From Notospermus geniculatus (lineage: Eukaryota > Nemertea > Pilidiophora > Heteronemertea > Lineidae): a stretch of 64,000 nt of DNA. A model generated the notes under the pieces. That model ran no database searches, was not told the DNA's origin, and saw only the letters and a list, made by a program, of their open reading frames with translations. A program made the translations under genes and the position numbers. The stretch spans positions 139,501 through 203,500 of the forward strand of contig NMRB01000625.1 of assembly GCA_002633025.1 (NCBI GenBank). The letters are read 5' to 3'. Below, piece after piece: positions 45,494-53,470 of this stretch (position 1 is the stretch's first letter; each line of letters starts with the position of its first letter).

Positions 45494-46876
45494 TTAACAT
45501 GAAATACCGTACAGTTTCGCTGCATTTCGTGAATTCAAAAACAATGCCACTGGAGCTGGAAGTTGGAAGATCTTCGAGACACACTGCAACAAGCTGGAAA
45601 ATGCATGATGTGGTGTACTGTTCTTAGGTAAATATGGCGCATCTGATTCCAAAACGAAGCGATCCAGCGGAATATCTGCACAAACTAATTGTAAATAGGG
45701 CTTGTTGACCAGCAGTGGACCAAGTCCAAGAAATACATTAGGACCAAGGTCCAACCATTCCTTTGCACATGAAGCAGATCCCGAAAAACAATGGACATGA
45801 ATAGGTAAGTGGGTAAGATTCAAGTTACGAAGAACCTCGAGAACGACTCGTGATGCTGATCCATTGCCCTGATCTCGACAATGAAGAATGATCGTCTTCT
45901 TACAGGTTTCTGCTAGAGGAAGAACTTTCTCAAGATATGCCACTTGTCGATCCTTGAGGCAGTCCAAAGTTGTGCATGGGGTTAAGGAGCCACATTCACA
46001 AGTACCGGTCAAATCCACTCCAATCTCTCCAATTGCTACACAGCGGGGATGGGAAATGAATGGCATGAAAGACCGTGAACTAGCAGACGCGAACCGTGGA
46101 TGTACTCCAACAGAGAAGTAAAGATGGGGATGACGTTTCATCTGACGAATGAGGTCGCTCCATCCTTCTTCAAAAACGTAATTGGCAATACCAGATTCTA
46201 AAGTAAAAGTACTTGATTCACTGAGACATGAGGCCAGACCCCGTCGATACAATTGGTCAAGGTGAAAATGTGTGTCAATGAATTGAAGTGGGGCCGACGA
46301 TTGTGACGAAGAAGCCACCAAATCCAAATGACGAAATTCCTCTCTCTTCTGTTCACTTAGCATGGCCAACATACCAGACAGAGTCCTCCAATAAAACAGT
46401 GACACTCCGCACGATGGAGGAGAGATCGAAAGAGGGACTGACATATCAGATCTACACATAGATAGGAAAAGCTCTTGAGTGAATGTGAAGCCCTCAGGAA
46501 CGACTTGTGGGTACAATTTATGTTTGGTGGCGAAATCCACAAGTTCTGTCTCAGAAGATAATCCGAACGCAGTGACAAAAAACGATACCGTTCCTCGCAT
46601 GGTTTCCTGCCAGATGAAAAAGTCAGTAGATGACATGACGGGGCAACTTGTATGCAAGAGTTTACAGATATTGAGAGCTCCCTCCTGTCGTCGACACGGA
46701 AAGCACGCTGTCGTCAGGCCAAGGAACCACGGAACATGGCACTTAAGAAGATGGCTGTCGAGGTGGTCGGACAAGCTTTTCATACAGACGGGACAAGTTT
46801 TCCTCCGGTGCCTAGCGACATCAGCATGGTCAGGGATGTCTTCGTAATCAGGTGTATTAAAGGGTTCTTCGAACAC
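45494..46876 (-). CDS. TatD-family metallo-nuclease with N-terminal zinc finger, in env position
   Basis: 460 codons, uninterrupted. Residues 28-47 form a C2H2-type finger (CPVCMKSLSDHLDSHLLKCH). A middle region of about 150 residues is unrecognised. From about residue 198 the TatD fold is complete: DTHFHLD (metal HxH), GEIGVDL (Glu ligand), ILHCRD (His), HVHCFSG (His) and LESDAPYL (Asp). TatD enzymes are metal-dependent 3'-5' exonucleases/DNases acting on DNA or RNA ends. All expected ligands are present, so it should be active. The frame opens with GTG; the first ATG is codon 32, inside the finger. An acceptor-like TTTCTATTTCGTTAG lies at the frame's start, so expression from a spliced RNA, as for env, is plausible. 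Host TatD genes are normally stand-alone. Confidence 0.9.
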   Translation of the reverse strand: MFEEPFNTPDYEDIPDHADVARHRRKTCPVCMKSLSDHLDSHLLKCHVPWFLGLTTACFPCRRQEGALNICKLLHTSCPVMSSTDFFIWQETMRGTVSFFVTAFGLSSETELVDFATKHKLYPQVVPEGFTFTQELFLSMCRSDMSVPLSISPPSCGVSLFYWRTLSGMLAMLSEQKREEFRHLDLVASSSQSSAPLQFIDTHFHLDQLYRRGLASCLSESSTFTLESGIANYVFEEGWSDLIRQMKRHPHLYFSVGVHPRFASASSRSFMPFISHPRCVAIGEIGVDLTGTCECGSLTPCTTLDCLKDRQVAYLEKVLPLAETCKKTIILHCRDQGNGSASRVVLEVLRNLNLTHLPIHVHCFSGSASCAKEWLDLGPNVFLGLGPLLVNKPYLQLVCADIPLDRFVLESDAPYLPKNSTPHHAFSSLLQCVSKIFQLPAPVALFLNSRNAAKLYGISC

Positions 46877-47368
46877 TAACGAAATAGAAACAGATGAAAC
46901 TGTTAAGCAAGACTAACTGGTAAAAACCTATCAGTCTTCTCAAACACACTAAAAAACACAATACTTAAAACTTACTAAAAGAACTCACACAATAATAAGT
47001 AGCCAACAACAAAATCGAAATAACTGCGGCTACCATAAACAAGTTAAAATGTGTCAAAAAACAGGAACAAAAACAAGTTAAAATGTGTCAAAAACAGGAA
47101 GCGACTGGTGAGAACCTATCACACACCCTGTAACACCTTTCACGTTAATTCAATCTATAGAATCCCCCTCCCCCAAGTTTCTTCCACTGTCATATTAAAT
47201 ACACAGATACTTATGTGTTGTTGCTTTTGCTGTGAAATTTAATAGTATTACTAGTGGAACTTAATATTCAAAATCAATGGCAGCTAATAACAAGTCTCCA
47301 GGAGATGTGAAAACACCTCAACAAGAACAACCTGTAATGCCAATGATACATGTAACTTTAGTAGTAGA
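46877..47368 (-). other. Non-coding spacer of the LTR element with acceptor-like repeats
   Basis: Contains two of four copies of a motif that in sense reads RATAGGTTYTYACCAGT (46915-46932 and 47103-47120); the other two lie at 45118-45135 and 45438-45455. AAGTTAAAATGTGTCAAAAA is also repeated twice. Confidence 0.6.
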
Positions 47369-47610
47369 CTATGTCACATAATCGACCATCCAGCCGGGCT
47401 TCCGAATTGAGTGTCCAACCCGACTGGTCGCTATTTCACTGAACAGGTTGGGTAGCTCCTGCCCATCCAAAAAGCTAGCTGGCTCCTCAGTCTCAAAACC
47501 CCGTGACTCCTCGGGCTCTGTTTCTCCACGCCCTTCCTGCGAATTGACTGGTTCAGAAAGATCATCCTGACCAATATTACCAATAGAGGAGCTATCACTT
47601 TGAGCTTTCT
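47369..47610 (-). pseudogene. Remnant of the pol C-terminus
   Basis: Frame ending at the stop at 47369-47371 reads Gln/Glu-rich sequence then SRVGHSIRKPGWMVDYVT. Such a basic Ser/Arg, Pro-Gly-Trp tail is typical of the end of gypsy-type integrase polyproteins. It joins the protease frame at about 47610 with everything between (RT, RNase H, integrase core) missing. Confidence 0.65.
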
Positions 47611-49455
47611 GGATTCCTCCAGGTGTTGTGGCATAGCCTGTTTGATGTCGTCAAGGGACTGTGGCATTGGCTCGGAGTTAACCCCAATGTTGTTGACCGA
47701 AAGACCTTTCCTTGCGATAACGTCATCTTCAGCGTCGTCCACGATCTCAATGGCCTCAACAGCTGTTCCTATAGGAGTGTGAGCTGGGATAGTTATGCAG
47801 TGGTCTGAGAGATTAATAACATGAAGGGGGATGATATCAGTGTTCCTAGCCAGTACAGCTGGAAATTGCAGATCAGGTACGTCGTTATTCGGCTGAAACA
47901 CTACACAGGTGTTTCTTCGGACGGGCTTAACTATTCGAGCCTGGAAAAATTGAACGGTATTGGGTTGTATCACGGTCGTTTTGACGGTTTCCACTTTTTT
48001 CACGAAAGCACCTCCAGCTGGATTCCGCTTTATGGCTGCTGGGGTAGTTGTGTCCGCCACTCTCACTAGGTTTTCCTTCATGTCAATGATAGACTCATGA
48101 GCCGCTAAGAAGTCTATACCCAAGAGTAGATTGTCGGAAGTTGGACCAACACATAGGTCAAAGGAAAATTCTTGATCATTAATGATGATCTTCTGGTCCC
48201 TAAGCATGTTGGCTTTCATTAAACCTTGTTTTCCTGCTCCTTTAATTTCAATTTGATCCCCAAGGGCTGGTGGGTCATCTAGACTACTATAGAAATCCCA
48301 ACTCATGACTGATATCTGAGCGGCAGTGTCCACAATAGCCGATACTTCTTTCCCTAACAGCTGGCATTGAATGGTCATAGAAGCACCTTGGAAATTTGGA
48401 AGTATATGAGCACCGATCTGGGATGTCCTACCCGCATCATCCACGTTACCACTCTCTTTCTGTTGACAGTCATCGGAGGACTGTTGACTGTGACTGCTGT
48501 TTGTTACTTCTCTCACTCTGTCTTGAGCCTCTTTCTTCAATGGAGCAGCATTTTGTGAAGAATGATGATTAGAGTCACCATGGTCGTTCAAGTCATCAGA
48601 GTCAATGTTCCCCTGATCACCGACCTTGCGAATCACAATTGGTTGGCTGGTATTCTCTTGTTTCCAAGGGAAGTACAATGGCATAAGTGTCTCGTAGACT
48701 CTGGTATCTTTGGCCAAAAATGTACAAATAATGACTCGCTCAACGGACTCCCCTTCCTGCTCAAGAAATCGTCTTATGGTCCCTAAAGCCACACGTGCCG
48801 CATCCTCACTTGGATATCCGAAGAGACCTGTGGATATACAGGGAAATGCTATTGTCCTGCACTTGTTCTTTGTCATTATCTTCAGACACTGCTGATAACA
48901 ACTTTGCAGTTTGTCCTCTCGGCAGTCGGTAGGCCCTACTGTTGAAATCACGTATCGGGCTGGCAGCTTGTAGCCACTGCTGAGTTTCGCTTCACCGCAC
49001 TCACAACCTCTTAATGTCGAATTCTCCTCGCGCAAATTCGGGCCAGCGGCCGCGTGAATAGCACCATCAACACCTCCCCCTCCAAGCAGGGATCGATTGG
49101 CTGCATTCACTATGGCGTCAATTTCCAACTTGGTGATATCGCCCTGCCAAATTGATATCTTGTCATTGATGCTATCATTCACCGGAAATAATGTCTTATC
49201 CTGACTTACTGGTGCCATGTTGTGTCTTAGAGCATACTCAGGCCACGTAGAAATGTCCTGACAGGTGACATAGTTGTTTCCGCATTTGTATTCTTTCCTT
49301 TTTTCTGTGATAGGCATCTCCTCATATTTCAAGCGGTCTTCCCAGAACGCAAGGGCGGTAGCTTGACCGCTTAGGTCCGCCCTTGGATGTTTAACGACTC
49401 CCGAAATGAGACTGCTCGTTCTGGTGATCTTGTCCGACTGGAAGGTCTCCGGCAT
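47431..49455 (-). CDS. MACROD-like macrodomain fused to retroelement aspartic protease
   Basis: 674 codons from an ATG at 49455. Residues 37-75 match the N-terminal extension of MACROD2-type proteins (WEDRL, EKRKEY, WPEY). Residues 100-265 are a complete macrodomain: QGDITKLEIDAIVNAAN, LLGGGGVDGAIHAAAG, GYKLPARYVISTVGP and CISTGLFGYP are all kept. This predicts ADP-ribose binding and probably mono-ADP-ribosyl hydrolase activity. A Ser/Gln/Asp linker follows, then a retropepsin-like protease at about 358-465 with catalytic DTAA (376-379, usually DTGA) and LLLGIDFL. After about residue 610 the frame runs past the pol deletion and loses similarity. It overlaps gag by 85 bases in the -1 frame, so it is expected as a Gag-Macro-Pro fusion. 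MACROD proteins are host enzymes; the fused order is not one I know from standard retroelements. Confidence 0.9.
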   Translation of the reverse strand: MPETFQSDKITRTSSLISGVVKHPRADLSGQATALAFWEDRLKYEEMPITEKRKEYKCGNNYVTCQDISTWPEYALRHNMAPVSQDKTLFPVNDSINDKISIWQGDITKLEIDAIVNAANRSLLGGGGVDGAIHAAAGPNLREENSTLRGCECGEAKLSSGYKLPARYVISTVGPTDCREDKLQSCYQQCLKIMTKNKCRTIAFPCISTGLFGYPSEDAARVALGTIRRFLEQEGESVERVIICTFLAKDTRVYETLMPLYFPWKQENTSQPIVIRKVGDQGNIDSDDLNDHGDSNHHSSQNAAPLKKEAQDRVREVTNSSHSQQSSDDCQQKESGNVDDAGRTSQIGAHILPNFQGASMTIQCQLLGKEVSAIVDTAAQISVMSWDFYSSLDDPPALGDQIEIKGAGKQGLMKANMLRDQKIIINDQEFSFDLCVGPTSDNLLLGIDFLAAHESIIDMKENLVRVADTTTPAAIKRNPAGGAFVKKVETVKTTVIQPNTVQFFQARIVKPVRRNTCVVFQPNNDVPDLQFPAVLARNTDIIPLHVINLSDHCITIPAHTPIGTAVEAIEIVDDAEDDVIARKGLSVNNIGVNSEPMPQSLDDIKQAMPQHLEESRKLKVIAPLLVILVRMIFLNQSIRRKGVEKQSPRSHGVLRLRSQLAFWMGRSYPTCSVK

Positions 49456-51704
49456 TCGTTAGCAAAATGTCCTTCCAACCCACAGTTAAAACAGACAAGT
49501 GGCCTGGGCGGCCTTTGACATTCTCTCGCGAAATGACCTTCCGCTCCACAGTTATAGCAAGTGTTATTTCTACCAGGGGAAGGTGATCTACTCCGGCGGG
49601 GGCTGGGTGACCAATTTCTACCCTGGCGACCTTGGTTGGCTGGAGACTGAGACCGATTGCGCCCACGCTGGTCTTGCTGGTTGGACGGTTGTTCAAATGT
49701 AGGTACCCTTGGTGCTGCGGATTGGGGTGAATGCTTCATAAAATATTCTCCAATGGCTGCCGCGAGTTGTGGAACCAGAACAGGAATTGATGCTTGCAAT
49801 GATGTGGCAGCGACTTGTTCTGAGTTTGAAGAATCATCTGAGCGTTTCCCTCGTGCTGCTGGATCCACTCCGTCTTGGGAAAAGGAGACACGTCTTGCAA
49901 CTACAGCTGTTCGAGATGAACCGTACAAGGTCTTTTGGTTCGCTTGGGTCTGTCTTACACAGCGTAGAGCTTCAAAAATGTCTGACGGGGACTTTTCCAT
50001 CACTATCTCTGCTACCCTCTTATCTCTAAGGCCTCTAAGAAACACCTCTACTGCGATGTCCCTGACAATCTTCTCTTTGGCGTCTGGATACGCATCCATA
50101 GTGGTTGTAAGAACTCTTTGACTGTAGTCTGCGATGGTCTCATCCTCAGTCTGTCTACATGCATGGATTTCTCTCCTTGCAACTGTTGGTGGTGCATCCC
50201 GCCTAAACCTCTGAGCAAGGAGTTTTTTCAACTCCCTGTAGTTTGTAGCTTTCACTTTAATGGCATAAGTTAGCGCCTTCTCTGTCAGACAATCATACAG
50301 CCTGTCATATTTCTCCTCCTTGTCCCATTTATGACGTTTGGCAAGTCGTTTGAATTGGAAAATTAGATTATCCCAGTCCTCTTTCCCTGAACCAGAAAAT
50401 GTAGGCATCTTCCGACGCAATGGAGAACGCTTCCTCCTTCTGTTATTATAGGACTTCCTGGAACTCTCTGAATCGCTCGATGAGGCACTAGAGGAATCAC
50501 TGTCACTTTCACTCCCTGATGTGGTGTTGTCATCGACACTCTTCTTACTTCTCGACTTATTCTTTGTTGTCTTGGACTTCTCACTTGACTGAGACTTCGT
50601 CTTTGACTTCTCACTTGACTGGGACTTTGTTGACATTGGTGTTGTCGGAGTCGTGGTCACAGACGGGTGAGTCACTAATGGAAGTAACTGAAAGCGCTGA
50701 TTGCCTGCCTGAATTTCGTATGCTCCATTGTCTTGAGGTGCCCACAGTTGTGGCTGTTGACTCGCAGGATTATGATAAACATTATCCCTACTCCTACTCT
50801 CTTGGGATGCTCTCTCCGTTGAAATTACAGTGTGAGGATTCTGAAACCCTAAACCATCCCAGCGGTCATCACGGTGGATTTCCTTTGGTGTACTAATATC
50901 TGGCCGATATTGTGGTGGGTGGCCATACCTAGCTGAGGCGTAGTGGTCCTGCCGATTCAAACCGTTGTGTCTTGAATTTGACGTTGACCGCTCTCCTCGC
51001 CTTGAGGGTCTCCGGTTGCCTCCCACTCGGTCATGCCTGTCACGCTCTCCACCTTCTCCGTACCATCTCTGGTCCGCTCGTGACTCCGAAGGGAAGTTAT
51101 CATTCCGATCCATCATCCGTACATCTTGAGAAGGAGGATGACCGTTTCCTGGTCTGGAATTCTCAAAATGGGCACTAACTGACTCTTGTTTCATTTTCCT
51201 ATTCCCTTGAAACCAATCACCCGTGTTTGACCTGGTTAGATCATCCACCGCTTTCTTAAGGTCGTCCAACTCCTTTTGGTCATCTTGACGTTGGAGGTCA
51301 CTCTTTTCCCTCTCCTGATGGAGTTCGTCCTTGTATCTCTTGTGCAGGGATGCTATCTCATCATCAAACCGCTGTTTTTCTTGCTTCCGCTGTTCCGTAG
51401 CGATGAATCCCACATTCGTCGTCAAATCTTCAATCATCTTATTAAGGGATGAGATCTTCCTCTGATAATCCTCCAGTTGGCGTTCCTGGTCTCTTCCGCA
51501 GGACCGTAGATCATGAAGGGTCCTGTCTATGGAATCGATTCTCCTCTTATCTTCCTCATGCTGTCTCTCCCACTTCTTCCTTTCTTGGTTGAAATCATCA
51601 TCTTGTTGACGAAGTTGATTGGTATAGTAATGACGCATCTGGTCGGTTTCTGTCGCATATTGTTGTTGCATGGCCCGCTTTGTGTCATCAAAAGAGGACA
51701 TCAT
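49371..51704 (-). CDS. Gag polyprotein (coiled coil - capsid - two CCHC knuckles)
   Basis: 777 codons. Residues 1-165 are a strongly charged coiled coil (QRKISSLNKMIEDL). A Gly/Arg/Tyr-rich disordered region follows, then a Ser/Lys run (KSQSSEKSK repeated). A retrotransposon Gag capsid domain is at about 440-600 (FSGSGKEDWDNLIFQF; FLRGL). The nucleocapsid has two CX2CX4HX4C knuckles near 700-750 (CYNCGAEGHFAREC and CFNCGLEGHFANEC). It forms virus-like particles and packages RNA in related Ty3/gypsy elements. The coil continues upstream of the ATG at 51704 in the same frame, so the real N-terminus is in 51722-52270 and is split off by a 20-bp duplication. Confidence 0.92.
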   Translation of the reverse strand: MMSSFDDTKRAMQQQYATETDQMRHYYTNQLRQQDDDFNQERKKWERQHEEDKRRIDSIDRTLHDLRSCGRDQERQLEDYQRKISSLNKMIEDLTTNVGFIATEQRKQEKQRFDDEIASLHKRYKDELHQEREKSDLQRQDDQKELDDLKKAVDDLTRSNTGDWFQGNRKMKQESVSAHFENSRPGNGHPPSQDVRMMDRNDNFPSESRADQRWYGEGGERDRHDRVGGNRRPSRRGERSTSNSRHNGLNRQDHYASARYGHPPQYRPDISTPKEIHRDDRWDGLGFQNPHTVISTERASQESRSRDNVYHNPASQQPQLWAPQDNGAYEIQAGNQRFQLLPLVTHPSVTTTPTTPMSTKSQSSEKSKTKSQSSEKSKTTKNKSRSKKSVDDNTTSGSESDSDSSSASSSDSESSRKSYNNRRRKRSPLRRKMPTFSGSGKEDWDNLIFQFKRLAKRHKWDKEEKYDRLYDCLTEKALTYAIKVKATNYRELKKLLAQRFRRDAPPTVARREIHACRQTEDETIADYSQRVLTTTMDAYPDAKEKIVRDIAVEVFLRGLRDKRVAEIVMEKSPSDIFEALRCVRQTQANQKTLYGSSRTAVVARRVSFSQDGVDPAARGKRSDDSSNSEQVAATSLQASIPVLVPQLAAAIGEYFMKHSPQSAAPRVPTFEQPSNQQDQRGRNRSQSPANQGRQGRNWSPSPRRSRSPSPGRNNTCYNCGAEGHFARECQRPPRPLVCFNCGLEGHFANECRRPSSRTRSPERAVSFRESLNIQGRT
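49389..49395 (-). promoter_or_regulatory. Candidate -1 ribosomal frameshift site GTTAAAC
   Basis: In the 85-base gag/macro overlap the gag codons are G TTA AAC, a heptamer of the X.XXY.YYZ style with a non-identical first base; GUUAAAC is known to work in some nidoviruses. The required shift is -1. It lies six codons before the gag stop. A downstream structure was not computed. Confidence 0.5.
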
Positions 51705-51721
51705 TCTATCCCTCTCGGTTT

Positions 51722-52270
51722 TCAGCTGTGATACTTGAAGCTGTAAGTCCTTACATGCATCGCAGTCAAACTTGCTGTGGGACTCTTGAACATCAATAGC
51801 AGGTGTCGGCGGCGGAGTAAGGAGGATGGCGGCGGAGTAAGGAGGATGGCGCCGTTCACCTCTCTGTCGAAATGTAGTTGTATTAACCCATCCAAGTAGT
51901 ACTCAATCCATCGGGACAGTGACATGCCAGTGATGGTTAACACATCCAGCAAAAACAGAGGTTTTGCAGACTCCTTTCTAGACTTACAATACTCAACAAT
52001 TTTACGTGCTCGTTTATCTTTGATACCCTTCAGCTGTTTCAATTCTTCAACAGAGGCGTCGCTAATAATTAGCATACTGAGATCATCGTCCTCACAACAA
52101 ATAGACTCATCTTCTGACGTTGAACAATCATGCGTTTTCGCATCAGTGGCAGTCGCCACAACAGAGACTTGATCCGTTACCTCATTAATAGAAGTATCAC
52201 CTACAGACTCCTGTTCAAGTAAAGCCCTATCCAATGGCACGACAGCATCACTCAGTTCGTGTTCACTCAT
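51722..52270 (-). CDS. N-terminal part of gag with helix-hairpin-helix module, frameshifted off
   Basis: 182 codons from an ATG at 52270. The first 65 residues are acidic. Residues 74-97 (LKQLKGIKDKRARKIVEYC) are a helix-hairpin-helix of the ComEA/KIF22 kind, usually a non-specific DNA-binding module, followed by a possible second hairpin (LDVLTITGM). After residue 140 the frame is disturbed by a perfect 20-bp tandem duplication (51811-51850); with a single copy the frame would run on into gag. The protein shown ends at 51722 with unrelated residues. Confidence 0.8.
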   Translation of the reverse strand: MSEHELSDAVVPLDRALLEQESVGDTSINEVTDQVSVVATATDAKTHDCSTSEDESICCEDDDLSMLIISDASVEELKQLKGIKDKRARKIVEYCKSRKESAKPLFLLDVLTITGMSLSRWIEYYLDGLIQLHFDREVNGAILLTPPPSSLLRRRHLLLMFKSPTASLTAMHVRTYSFKYHS

Positions 52271-53141
52271 CGTGTCTAATAATTCGGACAGATAAAAAAA
52301 ACTTATGAAGTAATAGGCGTAAGTCTGTGTAGCCTAAATCAGTAAACTATCATGAAAATAATAAAGGCAGTGTGGTAGAAAAAACCAGGACGTGGTGAAA
52401 AAAAAAACTCGATAAATACTGGAAGAGACTTGAGACACAGCCTACACGTACTAAAAGAACGTTGGAAGAAACTTGGAGGTTTTACACTTGGGGTTCACCC
52501 TGTATCTTATACTGAGTAAATAGTTATACCACCAACTTTTAAACCACTATAAATCTACTAGTGATTCGTTACATAAAAAATATGATCCAAAACTAGCACA
52601 TATCACTCAGAAATCTATGAGGAATTATCAGCGGCAATAATCTATGCCCTATCTGCTATTCTGAAATTTCACGCCACCATATGTATTAAACACTGAATAG
52701 TACGGACAATCGGATATTATCTGCGCCGGCAAAACTGAATCAACCAAGTTGTACTAATACTCGGCCCACAAATATATCAGAACCACGGACGACTTATAAA
52801 CTCTATCAAAATTATGCCGAATAGGAAGTTCAACTCAAAAACAGTCTCGCCATAACACAGGCCTATATTCACCGTACTCTTAATCAAATTCAACACACAT
52901 TAACGATGGACGTTGGTTATCAAGTTTGCAAATGTGGCCTCAAATTCACCAAAGTAACCTCTTCATTCATGCAATATGCAGTAGTTGGGAAACCACAAGA
53001 AAAATCAATGTAGATTGTGGAATAACTTAGCTGACTTGAGTCTAGATCTTCTATAGCCCCTTGAATTTCTAATGTATCACGGGATCCCACTTCTTCCTTT
53101 CCTTCCTTCTTTCTTTCCTTCCTTCTTTCTTTCATCCAAAA
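52271..53141 (-). other. Leader of the LTR element; (CTTT/CCTT)n at 53089-53135
   Basis: Untranslated leader between primer binding site and gag. It holds a pyrimidine microsatellite (purine in sense). No other feature seen. Confidence 0.6.
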
Positions 53142-53158
53142 TCCCACTTCTGACACCA
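53142..53158 (-). promoter_or_regulatory. tRNA primer binding site
   Basis: In sense this reads TGGTGTCAGAAGTGGGA, three bases inside the 5' LTR. It complements the TGACACCA 3' end of tRNA-Leu (CAG type) with about one mismatch, so leucine tRNA is the likely primer. Confidence 0.75.
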
Positions 53159-53161
53159 AAA

Positions 53162-53470
53162 TGTCGGATACCGAGCTGTCTCCAAATCCAAGTTGGCTCT
53201 CTTGTACTTCAGTAGAGGCTCGATCCTCTAGCAGGGCTGTGTGCGTGTTGTCTCGGCTGTGTTCTGTGTTCTTCTGCCCAGAACCACACCTTGCTCATTC
53301 AACCAGCTTAATTCCCCATGTCAACTCATGCTTATAATCCCAGGTTAAGAGGGTAGTATTTACAGCACAATGACATACCTGAGTGGGGATCAATTTCTAT
53401 TACAGCTGCCTTTCAAATAGGGAGTTCAAATTCTACAAATTCTACAGACACCTAAAGGGTGTCTCCAACA
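53162..53470 (-). repeat. 5' LTR (309 bp)
   Basis: Starts (plus strand) TGTCGGATACCGAGCTG and ends GGGTGTCTCCAACA. Compared with the other LTR it has an extra 118-120 bp (about 53255-53375). Otherwise only about three differences are seen. Confidence 0.95.

Larger units (their letters stand above)
44795..53470 (-). mobile_element. LTR retroelement with captured HhH, macrodomain and TatD modules; pol deleted
   Basis: 8,676 bp bounded by TG...CA LTRs (5' LTR 53162-53470, 3' LTR 44795-44979 with respect to its minus-strand transcription). Order in sense: LTR; primer binding site; leader; gag with an N-terminal HhH module (49371-52270, frameshifted); macrodomain-protease frame (47431-49455) in the -1 frame; pol C-terminal remnant (47369-47610); non-coding; TatD nuclease ORF (45494-46876); non-coding; polypurine tract; LTR. 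Gag and protease are of the Ty3/gypsy kind. No reverse transcriptase, RNase H or integrase core is present, so this copy depends on helpers. No matching target duplication is visible (CGTAT left, CAGTG right). Confidence 0.93.
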
